NCBI GenBank assembly: GCA_034409565.1
Contig: DAOUMS010000017.1
Span: 59,227 to 123,226 of the forward strand
Source of the DNA: E44-bin89 sp034409565
Lineage (GTDB): Bacteria > Chloroflexota > Dehalococcoidia > Dehalococcoidales > RBG-16-60-22
Direction of reading: 5' to 3'
Length of the DNA stretch: 64,000 nt
Position numbers and translations under genes: made by a program. Position 1 is the stretch's first letter. Each line of letters starts with the position of its first letter. This document shows, piece by piece, positions 1-6,741 of the stretch. The notes under the pieces were generated by a model that was not told the DNA's origin, searched no databases, and saw only the letters and a program-made list of their open reading frames with translations.

Positions 1-566
1 ACGGCGGGTGTCCCCCAGATTTCATCCCCGGATTCAAACACCCAGAGCCTGTCTCCCGTAGCGGCATCGAGGGCGTAGAGCTTGCCATCGGAACCGCCGA
101 AATACACTTTATCCCCCCCCACCACCGGCCCGCCAACCACCGGGTCAAGTTCATCTTCTCGGGGATACACCCAGCGCAAGGCGCCGGTTTCCGTGTTCAC
201 GGCATACATTTTGCCATTATAGCCGGTAATATATACCAGCTCAGAGGTTACGGCTGGTGTTCCGTAAATGGCGACCGCTTCGGTTCCCTGGGCACAGGTA
301 AACCCACCGGACTGCTTCTTTTCAAACAGGATATCCGGCCAGAGGCGCTGCTGGGTGTCCTTATCTATGGCGACCAGTTTCCCTTCCATTGAACCCAGAA
401 AGAGAGCGCCATCCGTAACAGAGGCCCCTGACCAGCCCCTCGGTACACTTTTGGTCGGGCGACAGGTAGGAATGGCCAGCCCGCTGGCCAGCACCAGCAG
501 CAATACTGCCAGTAGCAGCACCTTGCTGATGGTTCCTTTTTTTAACACCCGATTGGTACTCCTCAC
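1..566 (-). CDS. PQQ-type beta-propeller repeat protein, partial
   Basis: The minus strand reads open from a GTG at 566 to the window edge, so the C-terminus is missing. The start is supported by AAAGGA six bases upstream. Residues about 15-35 form one hydrophobic segment, then Cys, which may be a signal peptide or membrane anchor; the residues before the Cys are a poor lipobox. The rest shows repeated blades of the form GKLYALDAATG / GKMYAVNTETG followed by LRW or RLW, the hallmark of PQQ-like (BamB/alcohol-dehydrogenase type) propeller repeats. Such exported proteins usually serve as scaffolds. It lies just downstream of yidD, the place where yidC often sits. The specific function is unknown; the propeller assignment is secure. 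Confidence 0.8.
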   Translation of the reverse strand, partial: MRSTNRVLKKGTISKVLLLAVLLLVLASGLAIPTCRPTKSVPRGWSGASVTDGALFLGSMEGKLVAIDKDTQQRLWPDILFEKKQSGGFTCAQGTEAVAIYGTPAVTSELVYITGYNGKMYAVNTETGALRWVYPREDELDPVVGGPVVGGDKVYFGGSDGKLYALDAATGDRLWVFESGDEIWGTPA

Positions 567-604
567 CTCGTTTCCTTTATCCAGCAAAGCAGTTCCCCCT
601 GTAT

Positions 605-814
605 TCATGGCACCGGGTCATATCCCCCTCCATGGAAGGGATGGCAGCGGCAGAGGCGTCTCACTCCCAGCCAGCCCCCCTTTACCAGACCGTGCCGGGC
701 GATAGCCTCATACGTATACTGAGAACAGGTAGGGGCAAATCGGCAGGAATGCAACGTGACCTGGGAAAGGGTCATCTGATAAAGTTTAATGAGACCTAAG
801 GCCAACTTTCTCAT
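605..814 (-). CDS. yidD: YidD, membrane protein insertion efficiency factor
   Basis: This 69-residue protein has the YidD signature: an N-terminal amphipathic helix, then LHSCRFAPTCSQYTYEAI, then GVRRLCRCHPFHGGGYDPVP. YidD is a small inner-membrane-associated protein that helps the YidC/Sec route of membrane protein insertion. I chose the ATG at 814 because family members begin at this point. A longer frame reaching 907 would run deep into rnpA and has no similarity in its added part. The gene overlaps the end of rnpA by 29 bp, the usual rpmH-rnpA-yidD order. The next gene is a beta-propeller protein rather than yidC. Confidence 0.93.
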   Translation of the reverse strand: MRKLALGLIKLYQMTLSQVTLHSCRFAPTCSQYTYEAIARHGLVKGGWLGVRRLCRCHPFHGGGYDPVP

Positions 815-1148
815 AATTCTCAACCAGTAAACCGGCCCTCGACAGCAAATCCTTAACGGCTGCCTCAAGCTCAGCATAATTAACACCAGCGGCATATGAG
901 CGGGCAATGAAAATAATATCCCACCCCGGTTGCAGAGGGGTCGCTCGCAGAATTTCGCGAAGCAGACGTTTCACCCGATTTCGCACCACCGCCTTGCCTA
1001 CTCGGCGGCTGACCGAAAAACCATATCTGGACAACGCAAGCCCATTGGATAGTGCCTTCATCACCAGTAAATTATTCACCCAAGAACTGCCTTTATTGTA
1101 GACTAGCGCATACTGCACGGGTTTCGTCAGATACTGCTCACCCCTCAC
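786..1148 (-). CDS. rnpA: Ribonuclease P protein component
   Basis: The 120-residue basic protein carries the RnpA core: FSVSRRVGKAVVRNRVKRLL at about residues 44-63, which is the RNR RNA-binding motif. It binds RNase P RNA and helps 5' maturation of tRNA precursors. The start is a GTG at 1148 with a G-rich Shine-Dalgarno stretch (AGGGGGG) upstream. rpmH lies 37 bp upstream and yidD overlaps the 3' end, so the three are very likely cotranscribed. Length and order are typical. Confidence 0.95.
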   Translation of the reverse strand: MRGEQYLTKPVQYALVYNKGSSWVNNLLVMKALSNGLALSRYGFSVSRRVGKAVVRNRVKRLLREILRATPLQPGWDIIFIARSYAAGVNYAELEAAVKDLLSRAGLLVENYEKVGLRSH

Positions 1149-1185
1149 GGCACACGCCCCCCTTATTCAACTAGCTAGCCAGACA

Positions 1186-1326
1186 TTACACGACGGTTAA
1201 TCTCTTGCGACCTTTTAGTCGCCTTGATTTCAAAACGGCGCGTCCGTTTCGCGTGCTCATCCGCGCCCGGAAACCGTGCTCTCGCTTCCTCGGAATTCTC
1301 TTTGGTTGATATGTCCTTTTCGGCAT
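1186..1326 (-). CDS. rpmH: 50S ribosomal protein bL34
   Basis: A 46-residue, very basic protein begins MPKRTYQPKRIPRKREHGF and contains RARMSTRNGRAVLKSRR, the standard bL34 sequence. It is a late-assembling protein of the large ribosomal subunit. The start ATG is at 1326 and the stop TAA at 1186-1188. It is the first gene of the rpmH-rnpA-yidD cluster and lies 88 bp downstream of rpsR, a gap large enough for its own promoter, although I did not find a convincing one. Confidence 0.97.
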   Translation of the reverse strand: MPKRTYQPKRIPRKREHGFRARMSTRNGRAVLKSRRLKGRKRLTVV

Positions 1327-1414
1327 TTCAGTTCACCGTAACAAATAAAACAATCTTTTCCCTTTTATTCGGGGGAAAGCAAGTAAAAATAACGCTAGCT
1401 ATCGTCGCCACTAA

Positions 1415-1705
1415 TCAACCAGCTGTTTCCATTTCACGGATATGAACTGGTGCATGCGGCAACAGGGCCAGGTGACGGGCCCTTTTTATCTCCCTTGCCA
1501 GAAGGCGCTGATGTCTGGCACAGGTACCAGTTTTACGACGCGGCGCAATCTTTCCCCTATCGGTAATGAAGTGCAGCAATTTCTCTGGCTTCTTGTAATC
1601 TATGACCTGTGCCTTATCCGCACAGAACGAACATACCTTGCGCTTGGGCACATACCTTGGTTTGGACCACTTCCTACCCCTGTGTGTTTCTCTCGCTTCT
1701 GCCAT
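1415..1705 (-). CDS. rpsR: 30S ribosomal protein bS18
   Basis: This 96-residue basic protein contains the bS18 signature: CSFCADKAQVIDYKKPEKL, FITDRGKIAPRRKTGTCARHQRLLAREIKRARHLALLP. The CxxC near residue 26 is the zinc-ribbon-like pair of the C+ paralogue type. It is the third gene of the classic rpsF-ssb-rpsR operon, 26 bp downstream of ssb. It joins the small subunit platform as a heterodimer with bS6. Confidence 0.96.
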   Translation of the reverse strand: MAEARETHRGRKWSKPRYVPKRKVCSFCADKAQVIDYKKPEKLLHFITDRGKIAPRRKTGTCARHQRLLAREIKRARHLALLPHAPVHIREMETAG

Positions 1706-1731
1706 TCACGACCCTTTCAACCTGCATTTAT

Positions 1732-2169
1732 CTAAAACGAAATATCATCAGGCTCCAGCTCCGCGGCATCGCTTTCCTCGACTTTGCCGCCAGTGGCGGC
1801 AGCCTCTTCCTGCCTTTCCTCGGGGAGTGGTGACATTCCCCTGCGGTCAAGGAATATTACCTTGTTGGCGATTACCTCTGCCCTTGAATGCTGCTGACCG
1901 TCCTGTCCTTCCCAGGTACGAGTGTGCAGCCGGCCTTCGGCGTAAACCAGACGACCTTTGGCCAGGAACTGGTTACACTGTTCGGCAAGCTTATTCCAGG
2001 TTACCACGCCGAACCACTCTGTTTCCTGCCTGTGTTCTCCCTCCGGAGTCGTCGATACCCAGTTGGTGGCCACACGGAACGAGGTCACGGGCTTCCCGTT
2101 TGGAGTAAACCGCATTTCCGGTTCCCCACCAATATTCCCGATTATGATTACTTTATTCAGACTTGGCAT
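1732..2169 (-). CDS. ssb: Single-stranded DNA-binding protein
   Basis: The OB-fold of SSB is clear: MPSLNKVIIIGNIGGEPEMR at the N-terminus, then FRVATNW and TEWFGVVTWNKLAEQC, followed by an acidic low-complexity tail ending EPDDISF. The DDIxF ending is the conserved SSB tip that recruits replication and repair proteins. I set the start at the ATG at 2169, preceded by AAAGGAGGG; an upstream in-frame ATG would add 17 residues unlike SSB. It sits between rpsF and rpsR in the usual operon. Confidence 0.96.
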   Translation of the reverse strand: MPSLNKVIIIGNIGGEPEMRFTPNGKPVTSFRVATNWVSTTPEGEHRQETEWFGVVTWNKLAEQCNQFLAKGRLVYAEGRLHTRTWEGQDGQQHSRAEVIANKVIFLDRRGMSPLPEERQEEAAATGGKVEESDAAELEPDDISF

Positions 2170-2229
2170 GGCTCCGACCCTCCTTTTACCCCCACCCTTC
2201 ATCAGGAAAGGTAAGGGCAACCCCCCAGT

Positions 2230-2568
2230 TTAACTGCCGACCTTTAACAACAGGTGCCGTAGAATTGCCTCAGATATCTTCAGGTTTGCATCCAGTTCCT
2301 TGGCCCAGGTGGGCATCATTTTGCATCGCGTTAGCACATAATTACCTTCCAGATGGCTTTCGATGGGATAGGCCATCTTCCGCTTACCCCACCGTTCTTC
2401 CTCGGATATGACGCCACCTTTACCACTTATGAACTGGTTTACGTTTTTAATCGTGGCCTCAAAAGCGTCCTCACCAACCTCAGGGCTGACCACCAATACC
2501 AGTTCGTAGTCCCGTAACTGTATGTCTTCGGTTTTTGCTTCTTTGACTTTACTCTTACTTATCGCCAT
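2230..2568 (-). CDS. rpsF: 30S ribosomal protein bS6
   Basis: The 112-residue protein has the bS6 fold pattern: LRDYELVLVVSPEVGEDAFE, a central GGVISEEERWGKRKMAYPI (the RNA- and S18-contacting strand) and EGNYVLTRCKM. An extra Lys-rich N-terminus of about 17 residues precedes the fold. It heads the rpsF-ssb-rpsR operon, with a consensus promoter 27 bp upstream (2595-2623). The ribosome binding site is weak. Confidence 0.95.
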   Translation of the reverse strand: MAISKSKVKEAKTEDIQLRDYELVLVVSPEVGEDAFEATIKNVNQFISGKGGVISEEERWGKRKMAYPIESHLEGNYVLTRCKMMPTWAKELDANLKISEAILRHLLLKVGS

Positions 2569-2594
2569 TTTTCAATCCAGAAATTTTCTCGACC

Positions 2595-2623
2595 ATTATA
2601 CCACAAACAGCCGACACCCACAA
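2595..2623 (-). promoter_or_regulatory. Sigma-70 type promoter of rpsF-ssb-rpsR
   Basis: On the minus strand TTGTGG is followed by a 17-bp spacer and a perfect TATAAT. The -10 ends 27 bp from the rpsF start. Confidence 0.7.
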
Positions 2624-2686
2624 TGTCTCCACCGACCAAGCATTTTATCCGGCCCCCCGCCACCTGTCACCACCCCAATGGTGAAC

Positions 2687-2715
2687 TTGACACAGTATAC
2701 CACCTTTGTTACACT
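2687..2715 (+). promoter_or_regulatory. Promoter of tRNA-Asp
   Basis: TTGACA, 17-bp spacer, TACACT. It lies 54 bp before the tRNA, and the tRNA is followed by a terminator, so this is a monocistronic tRNA unit. Confidence 0.65.
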
Positions 2716-2769
2716 CTAGTTAAGTATAGGGGATTAAGAATCTCAATCAGTCTCACCAGTATATCAAAT

Positions 2770-2843
2770 GGCCCCGTGGTGTAGCGGTCTAACATGCCAC
2801 CCTGTCACGGTGGAGATCAGGGGTTCAAATCCCCTCGGGGTCG
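2770..2843 (+). tRNA. tRNA-Asp (anticodon GTC)
   Basis: The cloverleaf folds fully. The acceptor arm is GGCCCCG with CGGGGTC, including one G-T pair. The anticodon stem CCACC/GGTGG encloses CTGTCAC with anticodon GTC. The T arm has GGTTCAAATCC and the discriminator base is G. CCA is not encoded. Confidence 0.97.
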
Positions 2844-2853
2844 GTGAATACAA

Positions 2854-2888
2854 AAAAGGCGACCTACCAGTCGCCTTTTAATTTTTTA
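2854..2888 (+). terminator. Rho-independent terminator of tRNA-Asp
   Basis: A 10-bp stem AAAAGGCGAC/GTCGCCTTTT with a 6-nt loop is followed by AATTTTTT. It begins 10 bases after the tRNA. Confidence 0.9.
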
Positions 2889-3054
2889 AACAAGCCAACG
2901 AATTGCATAAATTTTAGGTCTGCTGGACACCCCCGAGATTTCTTTGGTAAGATAGGCCACACAACTGGAGTAATGAAGGATTTACCTGTAGTTTCGGCTC
3001 CAGGGAACAGCCCTTAGGGCCAGTGATACTGATTCACACATACGGAGGTCCAAG

Positions 3055-4401
3055 ATGACACGAACTGCTCCGAACAAAGCGAGCCTGGTTGATGAGTACG
3101 TAAAGAAGCGTCCAGGCTCCAAGAAATGGCACGACCGGGCAGTGCCGCTTTTTTCGGCTAATGGTGCCACCCACAGCGCACGCCTCCTCGACCCTTTCCG
3201 TCCTTACATCACCCATGCTCAAGGAGTTAAAAAATGGGATGTTGATGGCAATGAGTATATAGATTACTGCATGGGACATGGGGCATTGATACTGGGCCAC
3301 AGTCACCCGAAATGGGTCAAGGCAGTACAGGAACAGTTAGCCAAAGGGGTACACTTTGGGGAAAACCACCAGCTTGAAGTGGCATGGGCGGAATCGATAA
3401 AGAGCATGATGCCCGTTGCGGAAAGAGCGGAGTTCTGCGCCTGCGGCCAGGAAGCCAATTTAATGGCCATAAGACTGGCCAGAATCTTCACCGGAAGGAA
3501 AAAGGTACTGCGTTTTGTCGAAAATTTCCATGGTTGGGCCGATGAAGTAGCCCCGGAAGGCTCTGCTGGCGTGTCCACACCCGATGTTAAAATCATCCCG
3601 ATGAATAATCTAAACCTGCTCGAAGCAGAACTGGCGACCAGAGAGTATGCCCTGGTCATGACCGAGGGCGGTGGCGCTCACATGGCCGGGCAGATTCCCT
3701 GGGATACCGAATTTATCCAGGCAATTTCCGGCATCACCAGGAAATACGGAACGCTGTGGCTCATAGATGAAGTAGTCACCGGTTTTCGAGATGACCGGGG
3801 CGGCTGGCAGGCGATAGCCGGCGTCAGGCCTGACCTGACTTCCCTGGGCAAGTGCACCAGTGGTGGTATGGCCGTTGGTGTCATTGTCGGCCGGGCTGAC
3901 GTTTTTGAGGCTTTTAATCCCAAAACCCCTGTGGAACAACGCGTAAGGCACACGGGAACGTGGAACAGCAATCCCCTGCTGTCATCAGCCGGAGTGGCCG
4001 CTTGCCAGCTTTACCGGGATGGTGGGCCACAGAAAAAAGCCACTGAAATGGCTGCTTACCTGCGACAGGAGGGCAACAAGATACTCAGACAACATAAGAT
4101 TAGCGGTCGTTTATATGGACGGACGATAGTCCATCTTTATCTGGGGCCAGCTGACTTCGAGGCCCGCGATGAATATTCACCACCCACAAGAGATGTAGCT
4201 AAAATCACGAGCCCGGAAATGGCCGCCGTGAAAACTATGCTCTGCCTGCACCTGCTCCATCGTGGTATTGCCACCATGGGTGGCCGGTTCTTCGTCCTCT
4301 CCGCTGTGCATACCAGAAAGGACATTGACCAAGCCATGGCAGCGTTTGCCTCATCTCTTGACGACTTGCTAGCCGAGGGATGGCTGGCAACAGAACCGTG
4401 A
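3055..4401 (+). CDS. Class III PLP-dependent aminotransferase (glutamate-1-semialdehyde mutase-like)
   Basis: The 448-residue protein is a fold-type I, class III aminotransferase. It has the dimer and cofactor region DVDGNEYIDYCMGHGALILGH, the PLP aspartate motif LWLIDEVVTGFRD, and the Schiff-base lysine K266 in SLGKCTSGG. These look like the glutamate-1-semialdehyde 2,1-aminomutase branch. No other tetrapyrrole genes are beside it and the substrate region (CACGQEANLMAIRLAR) differs from true HemL, so it may act on another beta- or omega-amino acid. GGAGG precedes the ATG. A hairpin terminator follows the stop, so it is probably monocistronic. Confidence 0.85.
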   Translation: MTRTAPNKASLVDEYVKKRPGSKKWHDRAVPLFSANGATHSARLLDPFRPYITHAQGVKKWDVDGNEYIDYCMGHGALILGHSHPKWVKAVQEQLAKGVHFGENHQLEVAWAESIKSMMPVAERAEFCACGQEANLMAIRLARIFTGRKKVLRFVENFHGWADEVAPEGSAGVSTPDVKIIPMNNLNLLEAELATREYALVMTEGGGAHMAGQIPWDTEFIQAISGITRKYGTLWLIDEVVTGFRDDRGGWQAIAGVRPDLTSLGKCTSGGMAVGVIVGRADVFEAFNPKTPVEQRVRHTGTWNSNPLLSSAGVAACQLYRDGGPQKKATEMAAYLRQEGNKILRQHKISGRLYGRTIVHLYLGPADFEARDEYSPPTRDVAKITSPEMAAVKTMLCLHLLHRGIATMGGRFFVLSAVHTRKDIDQAMAAFASSLDDLLAEGWLATEP

Positions 4402-4414
4402 GGTTAATACTGAC

Positions 4415-4436
4415 ACCGACTTTTGACGTCGGTTTT
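4415..4436 (+). terminator. Likely Rho-independent terminator
   Basis: ACCGAC, a 7-nt loop, GTCGGT and four T. The stem is short but the position, 14 bp after the aminotransferase stop, is right. Confidence 0.55.
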
Positions 4437-4468
4437 CATCTGAATATGAAGTTCAATTCATAACCGAG

Positions 4469-4497
4469 TTTACTCTTTTGCCCGACAAGGCTATAAT
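4469..4497 (+). promoter_or_regulatory. Promoter of the etf operon
   Basis: TTTACT, 17-bp spacer, perfect TATAAT. Transcription would begin about 20 bp before the etfB ATG, which lacks a Shine-Dalgarno sequence. Confidence 0.65.
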
Positions 4498-4525
4498 AGG
4501 GTAGTATATAGAAGTATATATATAG

Positions 4526-5347
4526 ATGCTAGTCGTTGCCTGTATTAAACAAGTACCTGATACCACTCAGGTTGAAGTCGATCCGGTAACGGGCACTCTG
4601 AAGCGAGAAGGAGTGCCCTTTATCATGAACCCTTTTGATGCCCATGCTCTGGAAGAGAGCCTCCGGCTCAAAGACCGCTACGGGTTCCGCGTCGCCGTCA
4701 TTTCCATGGGCCCCCCCAATACCGAGATTACGCTACGTAAATCTTTAGCCCTGGGTGCCGACGAGGCCATGCTCCTCAGCGACCGCGCTTTCGGTGGCGC
4801 CGATACTCTGGCCACGAGCTTCGTGCTTGCCGAAGCCATCAAGCGGCTGCGTCAGCAGGATGAGTTGGTGGCCGTAATTTGCGGGCGGCAGACCATTGAC
4901 GGCGATACCGCCCAGGTTGGACCGGGCATCGCCACCCGTCTCGGCTTCTCGCAGCTAACCCTGGTTGACCGCATTGAATATATCGACCTTGAGGCGAAAA
5001 AGGTTAGAGTAAGACGCAAGGTGGGCAGCTGGCGCGAAATAGTCGAAGCCCCGCTGCCGGCATTGATTGCCGTGGTACGGGAAATCAACCGGCTGCGCTA
5101 CCCCACCCTGCCCAGGCGATTGATGGCCGAAAAAGCCCCCGTGGCGTTATGGGACAACCGGGCAATGAACCTGGACGAAAATATGGTCGGTCTCAAGGGT
5201 TCGACAACACAGGTGCGCCGTATCTTCTCACCGGAAAGGGCCAAGGGGGAGATTCTGGGTGACGGGTTAAATAAACCGGAAGAGGCGGCCAACCTGCTGC
5301 TGGGAAATCTAATTGAAAAAGACGTACTTTATTTTGGTTCAGAGTAG
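4526..5347 (+). CDS. etfB: Electron transfer flavoprotein beta subunit
   Basis: The 273-residue protein is EtfB: MLVVACIKQVPDTTQVEVDP at the N-terminus, the AMP-binding region AVICGRQTIDGDTAQVGPGIA and the signature VRRKVGSWREIVEAPLPALI. EtfB pairs with EtfA, binds AMP or a second FAD, and passes electrons between an acyl-CoA or hydroxyacid dehydrogenase and an iron-sulfur protein. The G-D-T-A-Q-V-GP motif is of the type found in bifurcating ETFs that bind FAD in place of AMP; this is inference. It is the first gene of a three-gene operon and lies 17 bp before etfA. The 5' leader is short with no ribosome binding site. Confidence 0.95.
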   Translation: MLVVACIKQVPDTTQVEVDPVTGTLKREGVPFIMNPFDAHALEESLRLKDRYGFRVAVISMGPPNTEITLRKSLALGADEAMLLSDRAFGGADTLATSFVLAEAIKRLRQQDELVAVICGRQTIDGDTAQVGPGIATRLGFSQLTLVDRIEYIDLEAKKVRVRRKVGSWREIVEAPLPALIAVVREINRLRYPTLPRRLMAEKAPVALWDNRAMNLDENMVGLKGSTTQVRRIFSPERAKGEILGDGLNKPEEAANLLLGNLIEKDVLYFGSE

Positions 5348-5364
5348 ATAACCGAAAGAGGCAC

Positions 5365-6714
5365 ATGGAAGACAGGAAGAAAATAAAGCGACCGCGTGGC
5401 GTTGCCCGGCTTATCCCCGGCAAATGTATTGCCTGCGGTGCCCGCTGCCAGAGTTCCTGCCCCAAAGATGCCATCGAAATGAATGAGCAAGGAGAGCCGA
5501 TAATACTCGTCGACAAATGTATCGGCTGCCGCAAATGCCTCAAAGTCTGCCCTGCGGATGCCCTGGAAATTTATCTGACCCCGGAAGAACAGAAAATCCT
5601 GGCCGAACTGGTGGCAAAAGAAAAAGCCCCTGCCGCCGAAGAAGCCCCGGAGGTAAGTGAAGAGGAAGCGGCGTTACTGGCCCGGCTCAAGGAATACCGG
5701 GGGGTCTGGGTGTTTGTGGAGCAGACAGCAGGGGAGCCGGCCGGCGTTTCCTGGGAGTTGCTGGGGGTCGGGGCTGATTTGGCCAGAGAGCGTGGCGAGG
5801 AACTGTGCTCCGTGGTCATCGGCGATAAGGTGGAGCATCTCTGCCACGAGTCATTCGCCTATGGCGCCAGCAAAGCCTACGTTATTGATGCCCCCCTGTT
5901 TCATTACTACCGCACCGAGCCGTATTACAAGGCCATATGCCATTTGGTCAGAAAATACAAACCGGAGATAATGCTGGTGGGAGCCACCGGACTGGGCAGG
6001 GACCTGGCCGGGGCAGTGGCCACCGAACTCCAGACCGGCCTTACCGCTGATTGCACCGGCCTGTCCATTGACGACCGGGGGTATCTGCTGCAGACCCGTC
6101 CCGCCTTCGGCGGCAACATCATGGCCACCATCTTGACCGAGCGCACCCGACCCCAGATGGCCACGGTGCGCCCGCACGTCATGCCCCTGCCGGCGAAAGA
6201 GCCTTCACGCCAGGGTGAAATTATCCGTGAGATGGTGCCGTTCCAGGAGACGGACATTGTGGTCAAGGTGCTTGAGGTGATAGATGAGCGCAAGGCAGGC
6301 GACGTGGATGTGGCGGCGGCGGATATCATCGTCTCGGGCGGCCGCGGCATGCGTGCCAAGGAAAACTTTGCTCTTCTTCAGGAGCTGGCCGATGAGCTGG
6401 GCGGGGTGGTCGGCTCCTCCCGTGGTGCCGTCGAGGCCGGCTTTATGCCCGCCGAACGACAGGTCGGCCAGACCGGAAAAACGGTCCGCCCCAAGCTCTA
6501 TATCGCCTGCGGCATCAGCGGCGCCATTCAGCACCTGGTCGGCATGCAGGATTCCGATACTATCGTGGCCATCAACAGCGACAAGCACGCGCCCATTTTT
6601 GAAGTGGCCACCTATGGCATTGTCGGCGACGTGCTGAAAGTTGTCCCTTCCCTGACACAAAGGGTCAGAGAGCTTCGGGCGAAGGGCGTGGATTTCAAAG
6701 TGGAGAGGCACTGA
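5365..6714 (+). CDS. etfA: Electron transfer flavoprotein alpha subunit with N-terminal 2x[4Fe-4S] ferredoxin domain
   Basis: Residues about 10-65 are a ferredoxin domain with two cysteine sets: CIACGARCQSSCP, where one spacing is widened to CX2CX3CX3C, and the regular CIGCRKCLKVCP. A charged linker follows, rich in Glu and Ala, at about residues 70-105. The rest (about 110-449) is standard EtfA, with the FAD-binding signature SRGAVEAGFMPAERQVGQTGKTV and LYIACGISGAIQHLVGM. ETF alpha subunits with an added ferredoxin domain are known from electron-bifurcating complexes such as caffeyl-CoA reductase (CarE) and lactate dehydrogenase-Etf. It sits between etfB and a membrane Fe-S oxidoreductase, so this ETF probably links a flavin dehydrogenase to the membrane. 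AAGAGG precedes the ATG. Confidence 0.94.
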   Translation: MEDRKKIKRPRGVARLIPGKCIACGARCQSSCPKDAIEMNEQGEPIILVDKCIGCRKCLKVCPADALEIYLTPEEQKILAELVAKEKAPAAEEAPEVSEEEAALLARLKEYRGVWVFVEQTAGEPAGVSWELLGVGADLARERGEELCSVVIGDKVEHLCHESFAYGASKAYVIDAPLFHYYRTEPYYKAICHLVRKYKPEIMLVGATGLGRDLAGAVATELQTGLTADCTGLSIDDRGYLLQTRPAFGGNIMATILTERTRPQMATVRPHVMPLPAKEPSRQGEIIREMVPFQETDIVVKVLEVIDERKAGDVDVAAADIIVSGGRGMRAKENFALLQELADELGGVVGSSRGAVEAGFMPAERQVGQTGKTVRPKLYIACGISGAIQHLVGMQDSDTIVAINSDKHAPIFEVATYGIVGDVLKVVPSLTQRVRELRAKGVDFKVERH

Positions 6715-6741
6715 ATAAATTGAAAGGTACCAGTAATTAGC

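Noticed and set aside
268..705. 145-codon plus-strand frame
   Set aside because: It lies antisense to the beta-propeller gene and yidD, both of which have clear family features.
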